A stretch of 64,000 nt of DNA. Source: Apoderus coryli. Taxonomy: Eukaryota; Arthropoda; Insecta; Coleoptera; Attelabidae. Below, piece by piece: positions 10,162 to 22,045 of the stretch. Every line of letters starts with the position of its first letter. Position 1 is the first letter of the stretch. Below the pieces are notes generated by a model. The model made no database searches and was not told where the DNA came from. It saw nothing but the letters and a program-made list of their open reading frames with translations. A program made the position numbers and the translations under genes. The stretch covers positions 23,684,001-23,748,000 of the forward strand of contig OU452201.1 in assembly GCA_911728435.2 (NCBI GenBank). Reading direction: 5' to 3'.

Positions 10162-13100
10162 ATGATTTTCAAATTATGTATAAGCTTGCTAATATATAAC
10201 TATTCTTTTCTTAATTGTGATAGTACAAGTTTAGTGAAATTATGTTGTTATAAAACTAGAGAGGATCATATTCTTGGTAGCCACAAAACATGTGAAAATA
10301 TAATAATATACACAAACAGAACTACTGCATTATACACGACTACTACAAACAAGTTTTTACAATGTTACAGTCTAACAGTCAATTACCAGAATCTTTCGGA
10401 AGTCTATCAAAATATGTTTAGTGATTTAGTTACTACTGTAGCAATATTAATTCTGCAATACAATGGAATCTCCCGAATAGAGATTAATGCATTTAGGGAT
10501 CTATTGTTGGGAAGCATAGACTTGCAGTATAATAATCTAGAGGAAATAAACACAGGTATGTTAAGATAGTTCTAGGTATATAAATAATTCATAAAAATCT
10601 GTGATAATAAGTAATACCAAAAGCAGAATTTCTCAGGATTTGAGACGTAAATTGTTTATAAATGATGAAAAGAAAGGAAATCTAAATATCTTAAGGTCTT
10701 TGATGATGACTTAATAAAAGTCGCAACGCCGACAAAGCAATAACATTGCTCAAAAACTATACAATTAATTTGTGTCCGCAAATATAATAAAATGAAAAAT
10801 AATTTCGTGGCATAGCTGACAAAATAACTGGTGTTATCTACACAAGGGATTTTGTTTAATTTAGCAGGTCTTTTGGATTCTGATGTGGAAGGCGACAATA
10901 GTGAAGCCGTGTTTGATCCATTGTCACTTATCGACGATAAAATTCCATATTATTGCGGTTTAACAGCGCTAAACACTCCTCTAAAGCATCAATTCGTTGT
11001 TGTTTTTGGTCGACTGTGAGCTCACGCGGCACCCACTTTGCACCGAGCATACCCAAATGTTGAATGTGTAAAATGATAAATACAATACCATCTGATATCT
11101 TTACAATGTCAGCTAGCTCGTGAACCTTCAATTTGCGATCGTACCAATTTGTGAATTTTTTTTACGATTTTCTTGAATAATAGCCTCATTTGGGCGTCCA
11201 CTGCGCTCTGCACCATTTGTGCTGGTACGACCACGTTTAAATTCAGCAATCCACTTCTCTACCATTTGTCTCGATGGAGCAAAAATCGGATAATCTTTAT
11301 CAATCCATTGTTTGGTTTCCACTGTATTTGTTTTCATCAAAAAGCAATGCTTTATCAAAACTCAAAATTCACTTTTTTCCATTTTTTTTTTCAATAACAA
11401 AAGTTGCTTCACACAAAATGCTATAACTCACGAATCAATAGTCAGATTGCTGTCAAATTTATACACGTATCGTTTAAGGGGTAGTACTAAATAAAAATCA
11501 TATGACAAAAAATCTAGTAACGCCATCTATGTGTCATCTTACGGACATATTGAATGACCTAATACTAGCTACATAATAAATATAAGATTTACATCAACTT
11601 TAAAATTATGATCGAAAAACGTGTGCATTAATAAATAATAATCTTGCTTTTTTCAGGAATCTTCAACAATCTTCAAATAAAACATCTGTATCTCAATTAC
11701 AACAAAATAAAATATATTTCTAGCGATGCTTTCCATAATATGACATATTTAATTGATATCCATCTAGCAAACAATATGCTTTCAATATACAATGGAAATT
11801 GGTTCAAAAATGCTCCAGCATTACATAGTCTCTACTTTGAAAATAACACACTGGAAAACATACCTGAAAGTTCATTTAAAAACTTTGACAAACATATGTC
11901 GTTTAACATGTATTTTAGCTTCAATCGGATTAAGACCGTCAGCCCACTTGCGTTTAAAGGTACGTGGATTGAATTTTCGATCTTGTTGTTAACAAATTTT
12001 TGAAGATTGTAATCGATAATTATTGAAAAATAAAAAACCCAGTCAATTTAATCATAAACTAAATAATAAAATACGTCGACTCCAAATGAAAGGTTTTTTG
12101 CTATTGTTATTTTAGAACGTATATATTGTGACGAATATGAAAATGTACACCTGTTGGCAACACCGCTGCGCGTCTAGTTAAACTCGAGCTCGTTGTGTCG
12201 TAGACCGCCATTGGAATAGAATGAAAGAGACTGGAAAAGTGCAGAAGATTCTCGTGTGATGTGGAAGGCGGCATGTGTATATAAAGACGGAGACACACAG
12301 AGGAACAGGCAGTCAATAGTAGGGAACAGTGTTGTGACATTAACTACTATAAAACGCTAGCTATCTTATTCAGTCTAATCTTCAACAAAAACGAGTTAAA
12401 ATTTATGCACATCTCCTCTGAACATTATTCGGTACGTGATTTTCCAACAAATTTAATTTACTCAACTCCCACAATAATATAACAAATATTAAAACATTAT
12501 TTTATCTAAAAAACTACTAATTTATAGGTACTTAGTTTTATTTTACTACCATTCACATGAACTAAATCTGGCAGAATTGTTTTTAAATTACACATGTTGA
12601 CACATTTGGCATTCCAATATTGATTCTTTCCGTCCTCACCAGACGGGTTACAATTTCAATAATAATAAAAACAGTTCAATGACCCCAATATGTGCAGACG
12701 GGCTACAATGTCAAATTTAATAAAAAAAGTTCAATGAACTGGGTCATAGAGATGCAAGAAATGTATGATATATTCCATTCGATCTCAATTTCTTTTTAAG
12801 GTTGAACTATTGTTTCGAGGATTGCAACTGAGTCTATTGGCCGCTGGTGTAAATAATAGTGAAATAAATAGTGAAAATAAATATAATCATATGAAATGAA
12901 TTAGTTTTAATTAAAGCTCGTTATTACTTCACACAACGAACCACGACAAACGTTACAACATGATCAAGCTTTCTGTCTATAAAATTGAATAATTTTACCC
13001 CTGAAGATGACATCTTAGAATTTCGAAACATGTATGGTATATTGAATGGATATTATATATTATGATGTATTTGTGAAATCGATGTGTTTTATTCATTAAT

Positions 13101-13601
13101 TGATAATTACTCATCGTCAATATGGACTATTTCTATAATACTATAACATTTCAAATTAGTAGATAACTAGAAAACAATGCAATATTTAATTATATTCGTC
13201 TCTATGTTTCAGATCTATATCATACAATGATCCATCACATGTACTTGGACCACAATTTAATTGAATCCTGGCCTTATATAAATAATATTATTATTAAAGA
13301 AATACGTTTGGATCATAACAATTTGAAATGTCTTGATGTTGATAAACATAGAAATTTATTGTTAACAAATCCAATAAGAAATTTTGAATATAATCCATTT
13401 AGCTGTGAATGTCTCAAAAATATAAAGACTTTCAAGGAACATCAAGAGATAAGCGAAAAAGAAGTTGCTCATCGTATGGATACCTATGAATGGTTTATGT
13501 CTGTGTACCTCAATTGTAGAAGAAGCAGTGTTAAAGGACGAAGTGATTTGCAGAGTAATTTTGTGATATTTAGTAGCGGAAAAGTAAAGAGAACATATTA
13601 A
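10162..13601 (+). CDS. Secreted leucine-rich-repeat protein, three exons
   Basis: The exons are 10162-10555, 11657-11959 and 13213-13601. Introns begin GTATGT and GTACGT, both end TTTCAG and both are in phase 1. The joined frame is 1086 nt (361 residues plus TAA). The start ATG is followed by a hydrophobic signal peptide (IFKLCISLLIYNY). A short Cys region (C-CC-C) follows, then about seven 23-24-residue LRRs with L.L..N.I pattern (ILILQYNGISRIE, IDLQYNNLEEI, LYLNYNKIKYI, IHLANNMLSIY, LYFENNTLENI, MYLDHNLIESW, IRLDHNNLKCL). An LRR C-cap begins NPFSCECLKN. There is no transmembrane segment or GPI-like tail, so the product is probably extracellular. A TATATAAA lies about 40 bp upstream of the ATG. 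The gene is opposite in strand to the TMTC exon and may sit in its intron. The specific function is unknown; chaoptin-like or small secreted LRR families are possible. Confidence 0.82.
10845..11381 (-). pseudogene. mariner transposase remnant inside intron 1 of the LRR gene
   Basis: From ATG at 11381 the minus strand reads MEKSEF, stop, VLIKHCFLMKTNTVETKQW, then WIAEFKRGRTSTNGAERSGR. This is the paired helix-turn-helix N terminus of a mariner (irritans-like) transposase. After a frameshift it continues ADIVKISDGIVFIILH, KWVPRELTVDQKQQRIDALE and CLALLNRNNMEFYRR, stop, VTMDQT. The first catalytic Asp (in TMD) is kept. The DD34D remainder is absent, so the copy is truncated at its 3' end near 10845. 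Frames on the plus strand here are antisense. Confidence 0.8.
12127..12961 (+). mobile_element. Possible solo LTR inside intron 2 of the LRR gene
   Basis: The segment begins TGTGACGAATATG and ends AACGTTACAACA, so it has TG...CA ends. A GC-richer U3-like part holds TATATAAAG near 12277, and AATAAA signals lie near 12863-12885 close to the end. This is the layout of an insect Gypsy-type LTR. A target duplication is not evident and no gag or pol follows. Two related copies of CAGACGGG(T/C)TACAAT lie at about 12641 and 12698 inside it. Calling it a solo LTR is inference. Confidence 0.42.
12994..13040 (+). ncRNA. Degenerate hammerhead-like motif
   Basis: CTGAAGA at 13001-13007 fits the hammerhead CUGANGA core. 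It is followed 17 bases later by GAAA and the self-complementary ACATGT, then A. Stem I can form as UACC with GGUA after one mismatch. Stem II is poor. It lies in intron 2 of the LRR gene, just after the LTR-like segment. Confidence 0.28.
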
Positions 13602-16554
13602 AAATTGTCATAGGATGTGCTTTGTGGTATACCTAGCCTCCAAGGAAACGCGCCCCCAAATGTATTAGGTGCCATAGAAAACTTATTGTAAAAATGTTAC
13701 AAATTCTCCAAAAACGGAATCATATCTTCTAAGTGTTTTTTTATCGACACTTATGTGACTTTCATGAGGCAATTCTTCCTGTACATCTTGGATAGCTAAC
13801 TTTTTTTTAATATTGACATTTTTTAAAATCTATACACGATCTTTACATAACAACATTCTTCGATGTCGAATATGCGTAGTTTTGCTGATCTGGAGTGCTG
13901 TCAAGTTTAACACTGTATTACTGGCAGCTTGAATATTAAAAAATCTATGCATGTCAACTTCGCAAATTTTCCAGTATGTGAACTGCTCTCAATAATAGGA
14001 TGCCAATCTTTAGGAATCAGATGACCGATGGCACTTAGCACGCTATGATCGTCACGTTTGCTTAGAGCGGGCACCATTTGTAGACAGCGGTTAAATTGTT
14101 TCGGTTACATGTGGCACTTAGCACTCTTTATAAAATGTTGCCATTGGCACAAAGCTCATTTTTAAGGAAAAAAATGAATTTTAATAAAATTGGCACTTAG
14201 CACCTTTGAAAATTCCAGTCTTCAAATGTCAAATAAATTCAAATATTTAATTGTCATAATTACCTTTTCTTCTGTGTTAAGTATTTCTGTTTAAATTTGA
14301 ATTCTGAAATGGATTCTGATTCTGCAAAGTCGCAGAAAAGGTATAGTACAACTCGAGCTGTAAATAATTTTCCATGCTCGAGACTATTGCCTCACTCGCA
14401 TGTAAAATATCATTTACAGCACACTATTCACTATTTTCCCTAGAATTATAAGAATTTGATTTGATTGTAATCTGTTTGTGGAACTTTTGTTCTGTAGATT
14501 GCTTTAATAAATAAGTGAATAAATCAACCATAATAATTTATAGTCTGATTCAAGGTCGAATGGGCCAGACGCGCATTTGTTTAGTGTAATAACAGCAGTT
14601 ATAGCGAGTACCGTAAGTCAAAATACTAAAATGGACCGCGTTAGGAAAAGTTGCTATTTCTCAAACATTTTCTTACGTTACCCCCCACCATAAAGGTTTG
14701 AAATTTAATATGATTTAAAGCTCAATTTTTTAAAACATCCTTTGAAAGGACAGTCTTATTGGTGAGTAATAAGAGGCACAGCAGGTGTCTGGGTGGCTGA
14801 ATTGACCAGCTTCCGCTTTATTCTAGATCGTGTGCCCAAGCTTTTACGAAAAAGCTTCATCACATGAAGATTACCATACATATAGGTTTTTCCATTATTT
14901 TATCTACATCAGTCTTGATTTTATATTTTATTAATATCTATGTGTAAATAATTATTATTCTCTACACATAACATCAATATTTTGGGGAACATGATCAAAG
15001 CCAGGCGCGTCGTTGAATGCATGTTGCACGTTTTAATTGAAATGACATTTTTGTTTGTGATTAGTTATAACTAGAACAGACACGCAACGCGCACTATGGA
15101 GTGAGAGACCACAAACGCGTCATGGTTTCATAAAGTCCATTGGCGCAGATTTATTTCATGGACATGCACCTCTATCAATCTATTAGTATTTCTAAATTGT
15201 GTGTCGGCATCGGACCTAATAACGTTTATCAAAATAATGGTGAGAGTGGTTAACGCTATTATAATCTCTTTGAGCTTTTATAGTTATTTTTAAAATCTTG
15301 GTTCAAATAATTTTTAAAGTTTAAGCGTCTGTAGCATGTTAGACACAAGAAAACTTTCAAAACCATTTTAAAATTATGTCTGGCCATTGATGTGTTTAAA
15401 AAATATGATTGACTTTTGTCTGAATGTTCAGTTACGCGCCAGTAAATGAACCAAATCAAATATCGTTAATGTGGCCCCTTTCTTCCTCGTCGCCAATGGG
15501 TTCCACATTTATTGATTCGATAAATTATATTGCAATGAATCTATATTTACTTTAATAATAATAAACTATAGTCTATGTTTAATTGTATATAGGTACATAT
15601 AATTTTAATCGGATTTAAACAGGTAAAGGTTTATGTAGTAAACATAAGCTAATTATATTAATTTATATACATTCATACGAAGTTTATATGTAAGTAATAT
15701 CTTATACTGTGTATAAAATGTCTTAAAACTATATTTTGGATTATACTCAAAGTCTTCTAAGTCTGTAATAATTAAATTCCTTATAAAATTGCAGTACATG
15801 TTCGCTAGTCAATAGAATTTTAATAAGTCAATTATGAAAGTAGCATGTGCCTCGTTAACATGAGAGTGTGTAATGTTAATTTGTGTAGGCGATGTTATGT
15901 AACATGATATATATAACATGAGCAGTAGAGCTCATTTTGCACGCGAGTGAATAAATTGGCCATGAGTCTGACATCGTTGAATGATGCAGTGTGATCGAGT
16001 AGGGAAATGATTCAAGGGCTTGAACTTTATATTTTATTTTAATTACGGAAATAAAATTTTAAATGACACTGATTAATGTAAACTTATTTTAACAATACAA
16101 CTATGTAAACTATAATGTACGTCATTACATGTGAACATAAACAATTTCCGATAAGGTATTTAGTAAATATAGTTTTGCATGCGCTTTTTTCCTCAATTAC
16201 AACGAGTAAATGAAATTCTATATTATAGAGAATACCTATATATTAAAGATTTTGCATTGCTGAAATATAAGTTTGCATTAGTATTGTTTACTCGGCGGTC
16301 GTCCTTTGAAACGTATTTCCAAAGCGTTCAGCTGATCCGATAGTTCCATTAGAGTGCATAAGAAGTTGTAGAAAAAAGGTCCCCATTTTTGGATTCGTCA
16401 TTGTGTTCTGGAACTTTTATTCGGTCGACCTTTGAAATGTTTTTCGCAAGCGTCCAGCAGAATATTAATTGATAAATTACTTTGTGTTTCTGGAGTAGAT
16501 GTTGTTTTATGCAGATATAATTATGGAATAAATTAAACAAAAAATAGCTACAAT
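13602..16554. other. Intergenic region with a spaced 13-mer repeat
   Basis: No gene is visible. TGGCACTTAGCAC occurs at 14029-14041, 14112-14124 and 14191-14203 (spacings 83 and 79). Two imperfect copies of a 45-base segment (CGGTCGTCCTTTGAAA and CGGTCGACCTTTGAAA as cores) lie near 16295 and 16424. The rest is AT-rich and unassigned. Confidence 0.4.
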
Positions 16555-16629
16555 AAAAATTAAAAAAATATTTGGAAATGTAGCTTGGCACCAGATATGT
16601 AAATGACAAATAGGTCAGAGAAATATAAT

Positions 16630-17672
16630 AATAATAATATTTATTGGCCATCATAAGGTATAACAAATGTACACATTGGCAAGTCTACAATATTATGATG
16701 AATTCTTGCACACTACAGAATGTACCGTCAATCAAAAAGGTCTTTAGTTCATACTTAAATCTTCTCTCAGTCTGACAGGTCCTTAAGTCCTCAGGAAGTA
16801 AATTGTAAAACAAACAGCTCGCATATGATGGTGACTTCTTATAGAATTCAAACTTAGGACGCGGTAAGTACAACCTATCTCTTCCTCTGGTTGGATAATC
16901 ATGACTACTGCCACACGTGGGAGTCAGATGTTTGCTTTTAAAAATATCAGACAACTTATACAAGTAAATGGATGGGACGGTGAGTAATTTATTGGTTCTA
17001 AATGCCTCCCGACAGCTGCCTCTATAGGGAATGCCAAAATAACATCGGATTGCCCGTTTTTGCACAATACAAATTCTGAGAGCTTCAGTGCACCTACCCC
17101 AGACCACTATATTATATGCAATTGCCGAGTAAATCATAGCATAGTAAACCGAGAGCAACGACTTCACGGACATAAACCTCTTCAAGGAATGTAACACAAA
17201 TTAGTTTTTATTTAATTTGCCACATAATCTCTCAACATGTTCCGCCCAGCTCAACGTCGGATCCACTATCACTCCCAATAGGCTGGCTGAATCTGAAATA
17301 GCTAACTGAATGTTTTCGAAGTTTATATTAAAATTTTGTGATATATATATGTCTACTGAAGTTTAGGGTCTTTGTTTTATTATAGTTTATCATTAGGCGG
17401 TTTTTCCGACACCATGTTTGAAATTCATTGAGGGTTTGATTAATTTTATCTTTCAGTGCTTCGAGATTTTTATCAGAGAGCAAAATCGTGGTATCGTCAG
17501 CGTACATATAGACATGTCCATGCGTGATATTTGCTGATAGATCATTCACATAGAGCAGGAAAAGAAGTGGACCCAGTATGCTGCCTTGAGGAGTTCCTAT
17601 ATCAATATTTCTAACATCTGATAAAACAGAGTTAATTTTGATAGTTATCTTTCGATTAGATATTAATTTCAC
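16630..17672 (-). mobile_element. 5'-truncated LINE (jockey/CR1-like) with readable RT
   Basis: The minus strand reads SNRKITIKINS, GTPQGSILGPLLFLLYVNDL and YMYADDTTILLSD (RT box intact), ending KTKTLNF. It continues through LLGVIVDPTLSWAEHVERL and, after a stop, HSLKRFMSVKSLLSVYYAM to NLLPEDLRTCQTERRFKYEL. Both blocks are RT and post-RT regions of a jockey/CR1-like LINE. The 3' end is a (TTA/ATT)n tail at about 16630-16645. The 5' end is cut at 17672 in the RT domain. An empty version of its insertion site exists at 29.69 kb (see the repeat entry at 29612). The catalytic box is kept but stops break the frame. Confidence 0.85.
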
Positions 17673-19454
17673 ACTTAAATATGGAGAGCTATTGTGCCTC
17701 TAAGGCAACAGTTTATTTTTAATTTGTGAAGACCCTGGATCATATATGAAATTTTTTGTTAGAGGATTGTTCCTTTTTGAGAAGCAAAAGCTTTTATCAA
17801 GAGTGACATTTTGTCGTATCTTTAAATATTTAGTGTAAGTTTTAATAAATTGGTAGAGACGATGTGTGTTTTTCATTGTAATTGATATTTATTTTATTTG
17901 TCGTCTTGTAAACTCCGTGTAGTTATTTAGGTAATTATTTAATAACAACATAATTAATTGCTACAAATAAAGTTTGAAAAATAAAAATTACGCCGCGGGC
18001 TCGAAGTCGAAATCCGGTAAGCATGTGTTTTAAGCAATGCAAAAGCATTGTGTGAGGACACACGTTTGGTTGCCGTTCCCGTGATTTCTTCCAACCGCCG
18101 ACGGCTCAGTTGCGGCACCGTTGCTGAGAAAACAGCTCTGTCTGTCAATTAATCCGAATATTCTAATAATGATATTTTATTTATCTTGAAAATATTTATT
18201 TCTTATACATTAAGATATTTTTTTATAGATATTTCACCATGTTTTACTCCAAAATTGAGGGCAACAAATGTTGTTAATTTCTTTAACTTCAGTATCCCCG
18301 TTCAAGCCAATTACCTCTCGCATACGAAGAACTTTTAGAGGAAACGAACTTCTTGCACCCTCCACCACAAAGTTCCTTTCCCCTTTAAGCAGTCTCTGGG
18401 GCCATTTTTAAAAACACCCGCTCCTCGTTCCATATCACTTTTAACGTCGACTTTGGGTCGTGTATGTGAGAGGGTAACTACCTCGTTAGCATGATCTTGA
18501 TTCGATATTTCGAAAGGATAATTTTAAATAGGGTTCAAACCAGATTAGAAACGCTATACTTGAGCAAACGATGCCATTTAAAAAGGCTCTGTGTCGGTGA
18601 AAGGGAAAAGCGGTTTTTTCTGTCACCAATATATATACCTATCTATATGCGTAGCAGCTAGAAACAGCGCAAATGGTTTTTGCTTTAAACAAAGTGTTTT
18701 AAATTTACATACAAATTTGGTATGACATGGCATTGTCACAGCTCGTTTGATCGAGGGTGAAAAGTAACAGTGAACACTAGTGTGATAAATGAGAATTACG
18801 ACTGTGGATTCATACTGAATTTTGGTTGAGATCGGACGATATCTATATAAAACTTTATCTCTGGTTTCATTGCTTAGATAAATGGTGTTTACAACACAAA
18901 CGTGTCTTCTCTTAGGATTTTGATGATATTTTTCTTATAAACCACCATGCTCGATTCGACGGTTGTCATTTTAGTTTTGCATATAAGGCTGAAATAAAAT
19001 AGTATATAGCAGTTAGGACTAATGATATTCGAAGGAACTAATTTTAGAAGCAGTTACTGACTTGTTTGTTCAAAATTTCGTTTTGAAGGCCCGACTGCTT
19101 CTTCTGGCTCTTGATTATCCATTATTAAATATTTTACTCAAACTGAATGTGTAAATTTTAAGCAGTGATTGACCGTAATAACCTGACCTACTCATTTTCC
19201 AAAATTGAAGCAATATTGTTAAAAAACGATACAAATTTAAATTTTATTACAAAAAGAGCCGAAAACTAACATTTTAGACGAACTGAGCATTTGAAATGCA
19301 CGGGAGTGAGGTATCCACGCTAATTTCTGCAGGATCAAAAGTGCACCTGCGGAATTCGAAGAATTAGGTGCTATACCTCGTGATGTTTCTGAAGCTTCTA
19401 GTACTGCGATTTGTACCCTTATACGAGAAATCAAAGCGTCAATAATTCAAAAAG
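17673..19454. other. Intergenic region; repeat flank and small hairpins
   Basis: The first 50 bases (ACACTTAAATATGGAGAGC...) continue the repeat into which the LINE inserted. Two adjacent perfect hairpins lie at about 18034-18066: CAATGC-AAAA-GCATTG and GTGTG-AGGA-CACAC. They sit in an unusually GC-rich stretch (17990-18140) whose minus frame encodes no recognised protein. Otherwise nothing is assigned. Confidence 0.35.
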
Positions 19455-20345
19455 TAATAATATTAATAATAATAAAAGACTTTATTGTAATAATGAAAAC
19501 TACAATACGCGAAGGTGAAGCATTATGCTTCCTAACTTAACCCTACATCACATAAGCATCTTATATTCTAACCTAAAGAAAAGAAAAAGGAAACACGTAA
19601 TTCGTAAACATACACATGTAATTTAGACGGTGTAACATTGTTTCTTAACACTATTGACATATTAGAGAAGGTATCAAGCGACGAACGGTGGATTTAAATC
19701 TCATGCCCGACAAAATCTTGACATCTTCCGGCAGCTGATTATATAGTTTCGCGATATTGTATGAAAATGACCGTTCGTACATCGCCGATCGATGAACCGG
19801 CGGGGTTATTGTTAACTTATATCTAACATGAACGGCATGGGCAGTGCCCCTAAACTGAACCTTATCAAATAAATACCTAGGACTTTTATTAATTATTATT
19901 TTATTAAAAAGCATTAAAGAATGAAGTGTTCGTCTCTCATTCATTCTATGCCACCCTATCTCCCTAGTTTTAGCAGTTATACCACGTTCAATACCTCTAA
20001 TACCTGATATAAGACGCATACATGAATTCTGAAGCCGTTGTATTCGCCGTTGGTCCACAGACAGCAAACAAGGACCGTAAACAGCATCGCAAAAGTTGAA
20101 GTGTGACAACACCAATGAATCACACAAGAGTTTCTTGATCTCAGTTGTAAGAAATTTACGCTGACTATAAATGAGTTTCAAATTGGCAAAACCTTTTTAA
20201 TACAGGAGCTGACGTGCTTATGAAATCTCAAATTCGTATCCATAATGATACCAAGATTTTTCGCCGTATCCACACACTCAAGTCGGATATCGTGCCATGA
20301 AATCGCAAGTCCGACATAAGCAAATTCATTGATGAAACTGACGAA
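19455..20345 (-). mobile_element. 5'-truncated LINE, post-RT region
   Basis: The minus strand reads GLAISWHDIRLE, TAKNLGIIMDTNLRFHKHVS, then a frameshift in AAAAAGG. It goes on with LKLIYSQRKFLTTEIKKLL, DAVYGPCLLSVDQRRIQRLQ, MRLISGIRG, PPVHRSAMYERSFSYNIAKL and YNQLPEDVKILS to a stop at 19651. The 3' UTR ends in a (TTA)n tail at about 19455-19475. This is the conserved region after the RT in jockey/CR1-like LINEs. The RT itself is missing through 5' truncation. Confidence 0.82.
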
Positions 20346-20379
20346 TATTTATTGATAAAGTTTTTTTGTTTTGCTTTAG

Positions 20380-20807
20380 GTTGTTTTGATTAAGGGTGCT
20401 GCGGAAGCTTGTCAACGTGAAGAAATAACCAGAATGGCAACTGATGACATAGTTGAGAGAGAGTCTATCCTAATTGTGACAATACCATTTAGCAAAACCG
20501 ATAGGGGACGCACATTCAGTGTGACACATTTCCAATATATTGAGCTATATCAAAAGTATGCGACAGTTTGTATACGTTTTTTCCTAAAGTATCAACATGG
20601 AAGATAAATAATCCACGTTGGAATTAATACAATTGGGGTAGTGCCGAAGTTCCTTAAATTGCCAAAGCCCGAGAGTTACACTGGACATTGATTTAGACGA
20701 ATATCGGCCACCATGCTTGCAGATGCTGCTGATGCCTCAAACGACATGGAGGGTGGAAAGCTTCAACAGTCACGGAGGACTACATAGAGGGTGGAAAACA
20801 AAATTAA
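20380..20807 (+). pseudogene. Crypton-type tyrosine recombinase, C-terminal exon, broken
   Basis: An acceptor-like TTGCTTTAG precedes 20380. The frame reads VVLIKGAAEACQREEITRM, then VTIPFSKTDRGRTFSVTH, LYQKYATV and RFFLKYQHGR. A frameshift follows, then PKPESYTGH, stop, FRRISATMLADAAD, and after another shift RHGGWKASTVTEDYIEGGKQ and a stop at 20805-20807. This is the catalytic half of Crypton recombinases. The box with ACRREEL in relatives reads ACQREEI, so the catalytic Arg is Gln (codon 20413-20415, CAA, one step from CGA). The TGH...R and HGGW...Y blocks with the Tyr nucleophile are present, but stops and shifts show it is dead. The acceptor suggests it was not retrocopied. Confidence 0.72.
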
Positions 20808-20819
20808 AATATCCAACCA

Positions 20820-22045
20820 AATCTTCCAAATTTGCCACAGTTGACAAGTGAATTAGGCAGTCGCGTGAATAGAGTGAAGAATATAGTTAATATGTTTTTA
20901 TGTTAAGAATGTTTGAATCTATTTATGTGTTTTCATACAATAAAGTTGAATTCTCTGTTCCGAACAATTATTAATTATGGAGTACGTACTTATTTTCGTG
21001 TTAAAATTAGTGCACGCAGTATTTCCTAAATTGAAAGTGGTGATAAACTGTCACTCGCTTTGGCGGTTGTAGAAAAAATTATTTTGTACAGGATTAATGT
21101 ACGTTTTTGGCTTAGGAGATATGATTTTTTGAGACTTTTCTGAGGACTTTTCAAACCTTTAGAGACCGAGAGCCACACACACGCACACACGTAGCTAAGT
21201 AAATACAAAAAAATATTCCATTAAAATTTGGCTCCTACACTATAAAATACTAGTAGTATCGGGAGGTAAAAAAATGAGAATTCCTGCAAATTAAAAGTTT
21301 TCCATAATATTCAATTATCATCACGTAAATTAGATTTGATAATATTTTAGACAAATATTCGCATGAATATTTGTTTCTTATATTGTTATATATTTTAATT
21401 AATTTAATTTAATTTAAGATATAAGTTTGTTCGCTCCAACAAAACTGGATTTTACTAAGTACGTGAATGTAAGATGAAGTTATATTAGTGCTGATGATGA
21501 AGAGAAAATTATGAAAAATGTTATTATGAGTGAATTTTGGAAAATTAGGCTAGTAGAGAGGACTGACTTATAGCAAACCACAATTATTATAAATATAAAT
21601 TCATGACAAACTTTGTGTAAATGTGAAAGACCCAGATTATTACACTCTAAGTTTCAGGGGCCCTGGTTCACGAGCCAAATACTTTTTAGATACTATTATA
21701 ATACACGTGAAAATTAGCACCTCGTTCGATCATACAGCTAGAAACATTTGTGGTAATACCAACCATTTATTCAATATGTAATTAGTATTGTAATATACTA
21801 TGAAGAATACACAAAGGTAAAAAATCAATATTTGCAAACACCTTATTGCTTTAAACTTGCACACCAATTCGTATATGCATTAAGATTATTCTTGGCTATA
21901 ATATAAAATCAAATAAGTTGAAATCATGTTGAAACCAGAAACCTATTTGTGTAAAGATAGATCTAAATGCAAATAGGGAACGTAAGCAAATAAAATTAGT
22001 GCTGGATTCAGTTTTTCGTTGGAAAGATTGTATAGAGTATTTGCT
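20820..22045. other. Intergenic, nothing recognised
   Basis: AT-rich sequence without supported genes or element ends. A TAATT-rich simple tract lies around 21380-21420. Confidence 0.4.

Noticed and set aside
10831..11019. Acidic plus-strand open frame (DSDVEGDNSEAVFD)
   Set aside because: The opposite strand reads mariner transposase (VTMDQT, TVDQKQQRIDALEE); the plus frame is its shadow.
14029..14203. CRISPR-like spaced repeat
   Set aside because: Only three copies of 13 bases with 66-70 base spacers, in an intron-bearing eukaryotic genome and without cas genes.
21490..21520. CTGATGATGAAGAGAAAA as a hammerhead core
   Set aside because: The segment between core and GAAA cannot form stem II and no stem I pairing exists.
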